A stretch of DNA of 64,000 nucleotides from CAVVNC01 sp963750015 (lineage in GTDB: Bacteria > Desulfobacterota > Syntrophorhabdia > Syntrophorhabdales > WCHB1-27), in NCBI GenBank assembly GCA_963750015.1, contig CAVVPU010000053.1:5872-69871 (forward strand), in the 5' to 3' direction. A program made the translations under genes and the position numbers. The first letter of the stretch is position 1. Every line of letters starts with the position of its first letter. Of this stretch, positions 1 to 7,274 are shown in pieces. The notes below the pieces were generated by a model that was given only the letters and a program-made list of their open reading frames with translations, had not been told where the DNA came from and did not search any database.

Positions 1-667
1 CCGCAAAGAGAAGGACCGGCCTCGGTGCAGCCATCTTCTTGAGAAAGGAGATCCTTCTCTCCATGACAAGAAAAAGTCCTATCGAAACGCCGAGAAGGAC
101 GATGCCCACGGGTCCCTTGGCGAGCACCGACAGGGCGAGAAAAGCATAAAAGAGATAAAGATAACGGCGCCGATTGCCGAGATAAAACTCATAAAAAGAA
201 AGGAGGGAAGCAGAAAGCAAAAAAGTGAGGAGCATGTCGATGGTCACCGCCCGGCTCATGCCGAAGAAGCCGAAGGAGGAAGCGAGCATAGAGGACGAGA
301 CAAAGGCTGTTTCTTCGCTGAACCTGCGTGCTGCGAAAAGGTAAACGGCAAGCACGCAGGCGAGGGAAAAAAATGCGTTCGGAAGCCTAAAGGACCACTC
401 GTTTGCCCCCATCAGTTTATAAGAAAGGGCGCAGGCCCAGTAAAGGAGCGGCGGCTTCTCGAAGTAGCGAACGTAATCGAGATGGGGGACTATGTAGTCG
501 CCCTGTTCTATCATCTCCCGGGGGATCTCCGCATACCGCCCCTCGTCCGGCTCCTTGAGGGAATAGCTTCCGAGATGATGGAAAAAAAAGAGATAAGAGA
601 AGGCGAGAATGAGCAGCACATAGACGGCCCGCTTCTTACGGCTATTCTCCAACAGCACCTCTTCCAC
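1..667 (-). CDS. ArnT/PMT-type membrane glycosyltransferase, N-terminal part (runs off the window)
   Basis: Translation of the minus strand gives an open frame of about 222 codons that continues beyond base 1. After a basic start (EVLLENSRKKRAVYVLL) comes a transmembrane helix and then the loop SLKEPDEGRYAEIPREM. Its Asp-Glu pair is the hallmark of the first periplasmic loop of ArnT and dolichyl-phosphate-mannose (PMT_2, GT83) transferases. FEKPPLLYW and several more hydrophobic helices follow. Such enzymes move a sugar from a polyprenyl phosphate carrier to lipid A, protein or other periplasmic acceptors. The start is taken as GTG 667 because the frame has an upstream stop and no ATG near it. 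The acceptor cannot be told from this part. Confidence 0.75.
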   Translation of the reverse strand, partial: MEEVLLENSRKKRAVYVLLILAFSYLFFFHHLGSYSLKEPDEGRYAEIPREMIEQGDYIVPHLDYVRYFEKPPLLYWACALSYKLMGANEWSFRLPNAFFSLACVLAVYLFAARRFSEETAFVSSSMLASSFGFFGMSRAVTIDMLLTFLLSASLLSFYEFYLGNRRRYLYLFYAFLALSVLAKGPVGIVLLGVSIGLFLVMERRISFLKKMAAPRPVLLFA

Positions 668-778
668 CCCCGTCCCTTGAGCTATTCCTTCGTGTCCTTC
701 TGCCGACCAATAGCCGCTTCAACCGACCACTAAAGCGTTCCGCAGAATTGATTCCCGTTTCAACCTCTTTTCGAGCCT

Positions 779-817
779 TTAGGAATAGGTCATATATGTC
801 CTATAAGACCTATTCTT
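779..817. repeat. Short dyad repeat, 20-mer shared with 28329-28348
   Basis: AATAGGTC and GACCTATT flank a short AT-rich centre, forming an inverted repeat. The 20-mer GTCCTATAAGACCTATTCTT at 798-817 recurs exactly at 28329-28348, and looser versions lie near 3043 and 40020. It falls between genes and shows no coding potential. It could be a small palindromic unit or part of a transcription end. Confidence 0.5.
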
Positions 818-1056
818 AGAAAGAAGAAGTGCCACGCTCAAGGAATGGCCGGGCCCGCTCAATCGTGACTTTATTTTGCAGAACGGCTTAATCATAACCC
901 ATCTACGGTTAGCAGATCATGGCCGGAGCATTACCTTCCGCCAATAAATCCGGCAGGCCTATTCTATCATATCCGGGCCATTTTGGAAGGCCAAGAAGAG
1001 GTCCGCTCAGAGAATTTAGAAATGCTGAAAAAGACATGAGACAACAAATGCGGGTA

Positions 1057-1165
1057 CGAGGTGTGGCCGGTGACACGGGTCGCCGTATCTTTAAAAGCCC
1101 GCGGCTCCGGCCCTCATAGGATGCACATACCAGCACCAATTGAAGGACCGCCGCAGGCGCGCAGT
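1057..1165 (-). repeat. Repeat family R1, copy a (lacks the central hairpin)
   Basis: On the minus strand this matches the two outer arms of the R1 element seen at 6762, 34811 and 52081. One arm is the stretch reading ATCCTATGAGGGCCGGAGCC, and the other ends GGCCACACCTCG. In the full copies these arms are separated by a hairpin of about 130-145 bp flanked by ACCGGCC on both sides. Here a single ACCGGCC (minus strand, 1065-1071) sits at the junction, so this copy looks like an empty site or a clean deletion. Confidence 0.7.
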
Positions 1166-1300
1166 GCCCCTTCCCGAGAGGGTGGGGTGAGGGGGGCGGT
1201 TGATAACAGAGGCGGCCCGAAGAGGCCGCCCAAACCATTCCCTCCCTTCCCCTCCCTTTTTTCAGCGCACAGGCATTTGACCCCCTTGGCAATCCCATAA

Positions 1301-1499
1301 GCGTATGGCACCCCTTCCTCTCGCACATATTGCGCAGCGACCGTTAACCAGCGTTAGCGGAGCTTGAGCGGTCCCGAAGGGATGATGTGTCATGCTCGAA
1401 CTGCTTTTAGCTCGGACGCCACCGTGCACATCAAGCTCAAGCGGAGCTTACGATGGTCGGGAGCGGAGCCTTTGTGCGAGAGGAAGGGGTGCCATACGC
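1301..1499 (+). mobile_element. MITE-like element R2, copy A
   Basis: A 199-bp non-coding unit bounded by perfect 27-bp terminal inverted repeats, GCGTATGGCACCCCTTCC and onward at 1301-1327 and its complement at 1473-1499. Related copies lie at 6282-6477, 29514-29712 and 40395-40614. The inside keeps blocks such as GCGACCGTTAACCA and GATGGTCGGGAGCGG in every copy. Open frames across it are not conserved between copies. It was probably mobilised in trans, if at all; no transposase is present in the window. Confidence 0.75.
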
Positions 1500-1530
1500 G
1501 TCGATTCCCCATACCACCCCCATTCAAACG

Positions 1531-1640
1531 CCTTTGCTTTGCTTTGCCTTTGCCTTTGCTTTGCCTTTGCCTTTGCTTTGCCTTTGCCTTTGCTTTGCCT
1601 TTGCCTTTGCTTTGCCTTTGCTTTGCCTTTGCCTGTGCCC
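1531..1640. repeat. CTTTGC/CTTTGCC tandem tract
   Basis: About 110 bp of alternating CTTTG and CTTTGC units lies directly beyond R2 copy A. Shorter tracts of the same type flank the other R2 copies (6199-6253, 29450-29490, 40639-40685) and trail R1 copies such as the one ending near 52351. It is simple-sequence DNA, and the long frames that cross it are artefacts of its composition. Confidence 0.8.
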
Positions 1641-1729
1641 TGCCCTTTTCTTTCCCCTTTCATTTCTCCCCTTGCCGCATTATATAGTGAACGGGAAGAA
1701 TGTCCCTTTTGGGGCGGCAGGAGGCCGGA

Positions 1730-2863
1730 ATGTTCGGACGACCGATAAAACTTTTCAAGCTTTTCGGTTTCACCGTGCGCGCCGATGCGAGTTGGCTCGT
1801 CATCGCATTCCTGATCGTCTGGACCCTCGCCGCCGGGCTCTTTCCCTCCTACTACAAAGGCCTGCCCAAGGCCACCTACTGGTGGATGGGGGTCGGCGGG
1901 GCGCTCGGACTATTCGGCTCAGTCGTCTTCCACGAATTCTGGCACTCCTATGTAGCCCGGCGCCACGGCCTTCCTATCAGCGGCATCACCCTCTTCATCT
2001 TCGGGGGTGTCTCGGAGATGACCGAAGAGCCGTCGAGCCCTGGGGTGGAGTTCTTCATGGCCCTGGCAGGCCCCGTTTCAAGCTTCGTCCTGGCAGGTAT
2101 CTTCTACCTGGCCGCCCTCGGAATGCGGGCGACCACTCCTCTTCCGCTCCACGCGGTCATCGGCTATCTTGCTCACATCAATGTACTGCTTGGCTTCTTC
2201 AACCTTCTGCCCGCCTTCCCCCTTGATGGCGGCCGCGTGCTCAGGTCCATCTTGTGGCACTGGAAGGAAAATCTGCGGTGGGCAACGAAGGTCGCTTCCC
2301 GGATAGGTGCAGCCTTCGGCGGCGCCATGATACTTCTCGGCATAGTCACCTTCGTCACCGGCAACCTGGTCGGCGGCATCTGGTGGTTCCTCATAGGCAT
2401 GTTCCTGAGAAACGCTTCCATGATGTCCTATCGCCAGATCCTGATCCGCAGAGCCCTCGAAGGAGAGCACGTCGGCCGTTTTATGAAGGCCGATCTCGTG
2501 ACCGTCGCGCCTTCCCTTACCCTCTCGAAACTCATGGATAACTACATTTACAAATACCCTTACAAGATGTTCCCCGTGGTGGACAAAGGGAATCTCGCCG
2601 GGGTGGTCACCATTAATCAACTCAAGGAAGTCCCCAGGGAAGAATGGAATACGCGCACAGTGAAAGATATCGCCGAGACGTGCACTGAAGGCAACACTAT
2701 CGACCCGGATGCGGATGCGACCAAGGCCTTGGAGAAGATGAGCAGGACGGGGACCGGCCGCCTCATGGTCGTGGACCACGGCAGGCTGGTCGGCATCCTT
2801 GTCCTGCGCGACCTCCTGCGATTCTTGTCGAATAAGCTCGATTTCGAAGCCGCTGAGGTATAA
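1730..2863 (+). CDS. Site-2 protease family zinc metalloprotease (M50B) with two CBS domains
   Basis: A 377-residue multi-spanning membrane protein. The zinc site HEFWH lies at about residues 68-72 and the second M50 motif NLLPAFPLDGG at about 158-168. Both are complete, so an active intramembrane protease is expected. Two CBS domains fill the C-terminal third (from about 250) and probably sense adenine nucleotides. This architecture matches bacterial M50B/CBS proteases of unknown substrate. The start at 1730 is chosen over the upstream ATG at 1700 because AGGAGG stands five bases in front of it. The gene follows the R2/CTTTGC repeat block, with TATATA about 40 bp upstream as a possible -10. 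Confidence 0.88.
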   Translation: MFGRPIKLFKLFGFTVRADASWLVIAFLIVWTLAAGLFPSYYKGLPKATYWWMGVGGALGLFGSVVFHEFWHSYVARRHGLPISGITLFIFGGVSEMTEEPSSPGVEFFMALAGPVSSFVLAGIFYLAALGMRATTPLPLHAVIGYLAHINVLLGFFNLLPAFPLDGGRVLRSILWHWKENLRWATKVASRIGAAFGGAMILLGIVTFVTGNLVGGIWWFLIGMFLRNASMMSYRQILIRRALEGEHVGRFMKADLVTVAPSLTLSKLMDNYIYKYPYKMFPVVDKGNLAGVVTINQLKEVPREEWNTRTVKDIAETCTEGNTIDPDADATKALEKMSRTGTGRLMVVDHGRLVGILVLRDLLRFLSNKLDFEAAEV

Positions 2864-3089
2864 ACGGATCGACAACCCTCCATTGCGATTCACACAAGGG
2901 TGAATTACTTTTTCTATATGATTCCGGTGCCTTTCTTACCTCTGGTTACGACATAGGTACGTGGAAGGACGACGTCATTTTACGCCTCCTTCTCCCAGAA
3001 TAAACGCTGTGGGTGCGGTGGGCTAAACGCCCGAAGGGCCTGTAATAGGACCCATAGGTCGCCTAGGACCAATAAGGCCGCTTCAGGCC

Positions 3090-4373
3090 TCAGGCTTTTG
3101 CCCGTGTCACCAGTCCCTGTATGATGTCGTTGTAATGGAGCACGCCGATCAGCCGGTCCTGAACATCGACCACCGGTATCATCCGGAAGTGGTACTTGGC
3201 GAAGAGCTCCTCCAGGTCGTCTCTTGTCGTCTCTTCTTCGGCGACGACCACAGAGGTGACCATCAGGTCACAAAGGCGCGTCCCGTCGGGCGCGAGCACC
3301 AGGTCGCGCAGATCGATGACGCCGACGAGCACCTTGTCTTCGACAACGAAGACATAGGCGACCGCATCATGGTCATAGCCCCCGGTTCTGATACGGTCCA
3401 GGGCCTCCCCGACAGTCGCTTCCTTCGGGAAAATCACGCAATCGGCAGACATAAGCTCCCGGGCCGTAATCTCCTTTTCCGAAATGATGCTTCTGATGCG
3501 CTTCGCCTCCGACTCCGGAAGGAGATCGAGGAACTTCTGGGAATCTTCGTGAGGCAGAACCGAGAAGAGGTCTGCCAGCTGGGGTATGGAGAGCTCCGAA
3601 AGAATATTCTGAGCCTTCTCTTTCCTCAGGTTGGCGATAAGCTGCCGCTTGGCCCTCGGCTCCGCGTGGGCCAGTGTCTCCGCCGCCTTCTCTGAATCGA
3701 GGGCGGCAAAGAAGGCCTCCTGTTCTTTACCGGAGAGCATTTCGAGCACGTCGGCCAGGTCTTCACCGGGCAAATCGAGGGCGCCCTCCTTCTTCACCGA
3801 AAGGGAGACGCTGTCCGTGGTCACCGCATCCTCTACGGAAAAGGGCTGGACGTATTTCCAGGAGATAAGGCGGTCCCTGATCCACCTCACGCTCCCCAGC
3901 CTCCACTTTCGCAAGAAACCGTTGAAGGAGGTGTCCACGTGGACGATGATCATTCGCCTCCTCGAATAGAGGAGATGGACGTCGTTCACCACCTCGACTC
4001 TGCGACCGTCCGTGTCGAGTATGGTCTTCCCCATCAAATGCTGATTAAGGAGCATCCACCCGGGCTGGTCCACGAAGGGCGGGTAAGTCTCTCCATGCTC
4101 GGGGGCAAGCACGAAGATCACATCAGGCTGAATATCTATGACCCTGTCCCACGGGATGAACTCGGTCGGCTTTCCCCATCCGTGTTCGAGGTAGATGCCG
4201 GCCGCCTCGGGATGGGGCTCGGTGAGCTGGAAGACGAGATCAGAGAGCTTACCGAGACGGTTGTCGACCTTGCCCACACAGACGGGGCGTTTGAGAAGCT
4301 CCGAGAACCAGAAGAACTGAAAATCCCGGCTCACGGTTTCCGCAGGCTTGTAATCCGGATTAGTGACGGCCAT
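3090..4373 (-). CDS. PRC-barrel / MgtE-N / CBS domain protein without a membrane domain
   Basis: A 427-residue protein. It starts with PRC-barrel-like segments (LLKRPVCVGKVDNRLGKLSD, then EFIPWDRVIDIQPD). An MgtE intracellular N-domain follows, with the typical helical repeats LADVLEMLSGKEQEAFFAAL and FLDLLPESEAKRI. Two CBS domains end it (MSADCVIFPKEATVGEAL; VVDVQDRLIGVLHYND). In the MgtE magnesium channel these cytosolic parts gate a C-terminal pore, which is absent here, so this is probably a soluble Mg/nucleotide sensor rather than a channel. The start at 4373 has GGAGG at the right distance; upstream ATGs at 4421 and 4397 lack a good site. It is divergent from the CDF transporter at 4465. 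Confidence 0.8.
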   Translation of the reverse strand: MAVTNPDYKPAETVSRDFQFFWFSELLKRPVCVGKVDNRLGKLSDLVFQLTEPHPEAAGIYLEHGWGKPTEFIPWDRVIDIQPDVIFVLAPEHGETYPPFVDQPGWMLLNQHLMGKTILDTDGRRVEVVNDVHLLYSRRRMIIVHVDTSFNGFLRKWRLGSVRWIRDRLISWKYVQPFSVEDAVTTDSVSLSVKKEGALDLPGEDLADVLEMLSGKEQEAFFAALDSEKAAETLAHAEPRAKRQLIANLRKEKAQNILSELSIPQLADLFSVLPHEDSQKFLDLLPESEAKRIRSIISEKEITARELMSADCVIFPKEATVGEALDRIRTGGYDHDAVAYVFVVEDKVLVGVIDLRDLVLAPDGTRLCDLMVTSVVVAEEETTRDDLEELFAKYHFRMIPVVDVQDRLIGVLHYNDIIQGLVTRAKA

Positions 4374-4464
4374 GAAATCCTCCGGTCTATTATACATAAT
4401 GAACCCCTGATTAGGAAGCACCTTGCCATTTGGTGTATACTAATGGACCTTTCAGGTGAACGAA

Positions 4465-5397
4465 ATGGACATAAAGCAAAAAGCCTCCATCTTCGCCGTG
4501 GTCTGCGCCCTGGGTCTCGCCGCGAGCAAGTTCTTTGTCGGGCTCATGTCGGGTTCCATGGCGGTTGTTGCTTCGGGCCTCGACAGCCTCCTCGATGTCT
4601 TCATGTCGGCCATGAACTTCCTTGCCATCAGAACGGCCGCCCAGCCTGCCGACGAAGAGCATAAGTACGGCCACGGAAAGGCCGAGGCGATTGCCGGCTC
4701 CGGTGAGGCCATAATCGTCGTGCTCACGGGCGGCTTTATCGTTTACAAGGCGATCGAGGAATTCGTAAGCGCAAAGAAGATCAACTACTCGGGAGCAGAC
4801 CTTGCCGTCATGGGCCTTTCCCTGGTCTTCAGCTTCGTCATCTCCCATGTCCTCAAAACCGTAGGCCGGAAGACCGATTCGGCCGCCCTCAAGGCTGATG
4901 CCCTTCACTATACGAGCGACCTTTATTCCAACTCGGCAGCCATCGTCGCCATCATCCTCACCTATCTCACGGGAAAGCCTTTCTTCGACATACTCTTCGC
5001 CGTCATCGCGGGCCTTATCATCATGTTCCCCGCCTTTAACATACTGAAGGAAGCCGTTTCCGGACTCATGGACCAGAGCATTCCGCCCTCAGTGGAAAAG
5101 GAGATTGCATCGATCATAGACGACATGCCTTTCCCTTATGCGGGCTACCACAAGCTCCGGACCCGTTTTTCGGGGAGCAAGAAATATATCGACTTCCATC
5201 TGCTCATCTGCCGGAAGCTCCAGATAGACGAAGCCCATGCTCTCGCTCATGAAATCGAGGACAGGATAACCGCCAGGTTCGCCACGGTCGACGCGGTAAT
5301 CCACCTCGAGCCGTGCGAATACAAGTGCAGCCTCGACGAGGCCACGTGCATGGTGATCAGAATGCGGAGAGACAAACTATCCGCCCATAAACAGTAA
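4465..5397 (+). CDS. Cation diffusion facilitator (CDF/FieF-type) efflux transporter
   Basis: A 310-residue CDF protein, close to the usual length. The metal-binding set is intact: SGLDSLLDVF (Asp40, Asp44) in helix 2, HKYGHGKAEA in the loop, and DALHYTSDLYSN in helix 5. The C-terminal cytoplasmic domain follows (YHKLRTRFSGSKKYIDFHL). It should export Zn, Fe or a similar divalent ion against protons. ATG 4465 is preferred over GTG 4456 because AGGTGA sits at the right distance from it. It is divergent from the MgtE-like sensor, which suggests shared metal homeostasis; the ion cannot be read from the sequence. Confidence 0.9.
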   Translation: MDIKQKASIFAVVCALGLAASKFFVGLMSGSMAVVASGLDSLLDVFMSAMNFLAIRTAAQPADEEHKYGHGKAEAIAGSGEAIIVVLTGGFIVYKAIEEFVSAKKINYSGADLAVMGLSLVFSFVISHVLKTVGRKTDSAALKADALHYTSDLYSNSAAIVAIILTYLTGKPFFDILFAVIAGLIIMFPAFNILKEAVSGLMDQSIPPSVEKEIASIIDDMPFPYAGYHKLRTRFSGSKKYIDFHLLICRKLQIDEAHALAHEIEDRITARFATVDAVIHLEPCEYKCSLDEATCMVIRMRRDKLSAHKQ

Positions 5398-5559
5398 TCG
5401 GCAATCGGCCGATGGCCTCGGCACTTTTCCACATAGCTGTTATTCGGGCCCGGAATCGGGTAATATATAGGCGTAGTGGGAAGACCGGGCGGAGAGGTCT
5501 CATCGATGTACGCCGGTGCACGCCGCCCTTACCACGCCAATCAAGGAGCAGACAGATAC

Positions 5560-6183
5560 GTGAAGACAAAAGAGCATGTGAAGACAAAGAGCAAAACCAG
5601 ACAGTATGTGGAGTCGATCGCCATCGCCCTCGTCCTCGCCCTTTTCGTGAGAAGCTTCATGGTCGAGGCTTTCACTATCCCCTCGGGCTCTATGGAGCCC
5701 ACCCTCCTCGTGGGAGACTACCTCATCGCGAGCAGACTGAGCTACGTGGTGAAGGTTCCCTTCACGGACACAGTTCTGCTCCGTCTCGGTGAGCCGCGCC
5801 GGGGCGACGTGGTGATCTTCCGGTATCCGGTCGATCCGAGCAAGGATTTTGTGAAGAGGATCATCGGTAAGGAAGGCGATACGGTGCAGGTCCGGGATAA
5901 AGTCGTCTACGTCAACGGCAAACGCATAGAGGACAGCCACGCCCACATCATGCCCGATTACCACTGGGAAGGCGATAACTTCGGCCCCGTCACGGTGCCG
6001 AAAGACTCCTACTTCGTCATGGGCGATAACAGGGACAACTCAAGCGACAGCAGGGTCTGGGGTTTCGTCAAGACCTCCGACCTCGTGGGCAAAGCGGAGA
6101 TCATATACTTCTCGAAGGACAGCAGCCCCGACAGCCTGCTCGGTTATGTAAGGTGGGAGAGACTCGGCCACCGGGTGAGGTAG
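5560..6183 (+). CDS. lepB: Signal peptidase I
   Basis: Type I signal peptidase that removes signal peptides of exported proteins at the membrane. One N-terminal helix (ESIAIALVLALFVRSFMVEAF) is followed by box B PSGSMEPTL with the nucleophilic Ser (about 44). Box D has the general-base Lys in DFVKRIIG (about 99), and box E is MGDNRDNSSDSR. The frame is open upstream, with other possible starts at ATG 5506 and GTG 5476. GTG 5560 is chosen because AAGGAG precedes it and it places the helix near the N-terminus as in relatives. The resulting 207 residues is a normal length for a compact LepB. Confidence 0.88.
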   Translation: MKTKEHVKTKSKTRQYVESIAIALVLALFVRSFMVEAFTIPSGSMEPTLLVGDYLIASRLSYVVKVPFTDTVLLRLGEPRRGDVVIFRYPVDPSKDFVKRIIGKEGDTVQVRDKVVYVNGKRIEDSHAHIMPDYHWEGDNFGPVTVPKDSYFVMGDNRDNSSDSRVWGFVKTSDLVGKAEIIYFSKDSSPDSLLGYVRWERLGHRVR

Positions 6184-6198
6184 TGAGAGGAACAGAGC

Positions 6199-6253
6199 AC
6201 AGGCAAGGCACAAGCAAAGGCAAGGCAAAGGCACAAGCAAAGGCAAAGGCATT
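6199..6253. repeat. GCAAAG/GGCAAAGG tandem tract
   Basis: Complement of the CTTTGC tract at 1531. It borders R2 copy B, on the same relative side as in the other copies, and begins 15 bp after the lepB stop. Confidence 0.7.
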
Positions 6254-6281
6254 AGGAAGGGGAAAGTCATGCCCGTGGGAC

Positions 6282-6477
6282 GCGTATGGCACCCATTCCT
6301 CTCGCACAAAGGCTCCGCTCCCGACCATCGTAAGGCTCCGGTTCGCTTGATGTGCGCGGTGGCGCACGAGCAAAGAAGTCCGAGCACGCACATCATCCCT
6401 TCGGGACCGCTCTCCTTAAGCCAACGGTGGTTAACGGTCGCTCCGCAATATGTGCGGGAGGAACGGGTGCCATACGC
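6282..6477 (-). mobile_element. MITE-like element R2, copy B
   Basis: A 196-bp copy with 27-bp terminal inverted repeats (6282-6308 and 6451-6477) that have drifted by a few bases from copy A. It is inverted relative to copy A, as shown by the internal order of the GATGGTCGGGAGCGG complement before GTTAACGGTCGC. The flank TTATGGGATTACCAGGG also matches the outside of copies A and D, so the repeated unit is larger than the inverted-repeat core. Confidence 0.7.
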
Positions 6478-6489
6478 TTATGGGATTAC

Positions 6490-6760
6490 CAGGGAGGAAT
6501 GCCTGTGCGCTGGAGGGGAAGAAAGGAAGGGAGGGGGTGTCAGGGCGGCCTCTTCGGGCCGCCGGACTTATCCAGTAGGTGCCGGTGTGCAACCCTTTCT
6601 TGAGAGCCGGAACCTGGAAAGATCGACGGACGAGGGACGAGAAAAGACATCCCGAAACTCGAATCGCGAATCGCGAAAGTTAACGACAAAAGAGCGACCG
6701 ACCCCCTCACCCTACCCTCTCCCCTCACCGAGGGCGAGGGAAAAAAGAGCATGTTGCCCT
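6490..6760. repeat. Middle module and R3 repeat between R2 and R1
   Basis: Contains the hairpin GGCGGCCTCTTCGGGCCGCC near 6546 and a diverged R1-like head. An R3 stretch follows (about 6621-6750) with CGAATCGCGAATCGCGAAAG and CCCTCACCCTACCCTCTCCC. R3 recurs at about 51940-52056, again directly before an R1 copy. No gene is visible. Confidence 0.6.
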
Positions 6761-6761
6761 T

Positions 6762-7010
6762 GGCGGCCTCAAGGGACGCCGCCCTTATTCAATTGGTGTT
6801 GGTGTGTACATCCTATGAGGGCCGGAGCCGCGGACCAAAGGATACGGCGACCCGTGTCATCGGGCGGTCGCATGAAGGGGATGCGTCATAGGTGGATGAG
6901 ATTTGAGCCTTATCGGCCGCAGGCGTACTTTCGTACGCCGGAGGGCATACGGCGAAAAGATCGCCGCATAGGGCGTATTCCCTTCATGCGACCGGCCACA
7001 CCTCGTGCCT
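6762..7010 (+). repeat. Repeat family R1, copy b
   Basis: Starts with GGCGGCCTCAAGGGACGCC, then carries the segment CAATTGGTG...ATCCTATGAGGGCCGGAG. Its central hairpin has arms GGTCGCATGAAGGG and CCCTTCATGCGACC, plus the small hairpin GGCGTACTTTCGTACGCC. The arm sequence differs from other copies, yet both strands changed together, so pairing is kept. Confidence 0.75.
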
Positions 7011-7274
7011 TCATATGCCCTTGCCTCTGTATTTTGCCTCTCGCCCCTTTGTCCCTTCGCCCATAGAGCCCCTTCGCCTCGTCCTGGACGAATTATAACG
7101 GGTTGATACCCGAGCTATATATGCACCCGAGCAGGATCAGCCCCGCATTGACGGCCTTTGTTCTTGCATTGTGCCCTGTTATCGTGTTAATCCCTATTAT
7201 CGAGATATCGGTATTCCAAGCACCCAAGCCCGATCGCCGATCCTCTTCACTTTTCCTCATACTCGGGAGGCTTT

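Noticed and set aside
909..1328. Long frames on both strands across the first repeat block
   Set aside because: They run through R1 and R2 repeat DNA, are not conserved between copies and lack ribosome sites; treated as non-coding.
1364..1687. Frames rich in Leu/Cys/Phe/Ala or Lys/Gln over the CTTTGC tract
   Set aside because: Products of simple-sequence DNA read in several frames; no independent coding sign.
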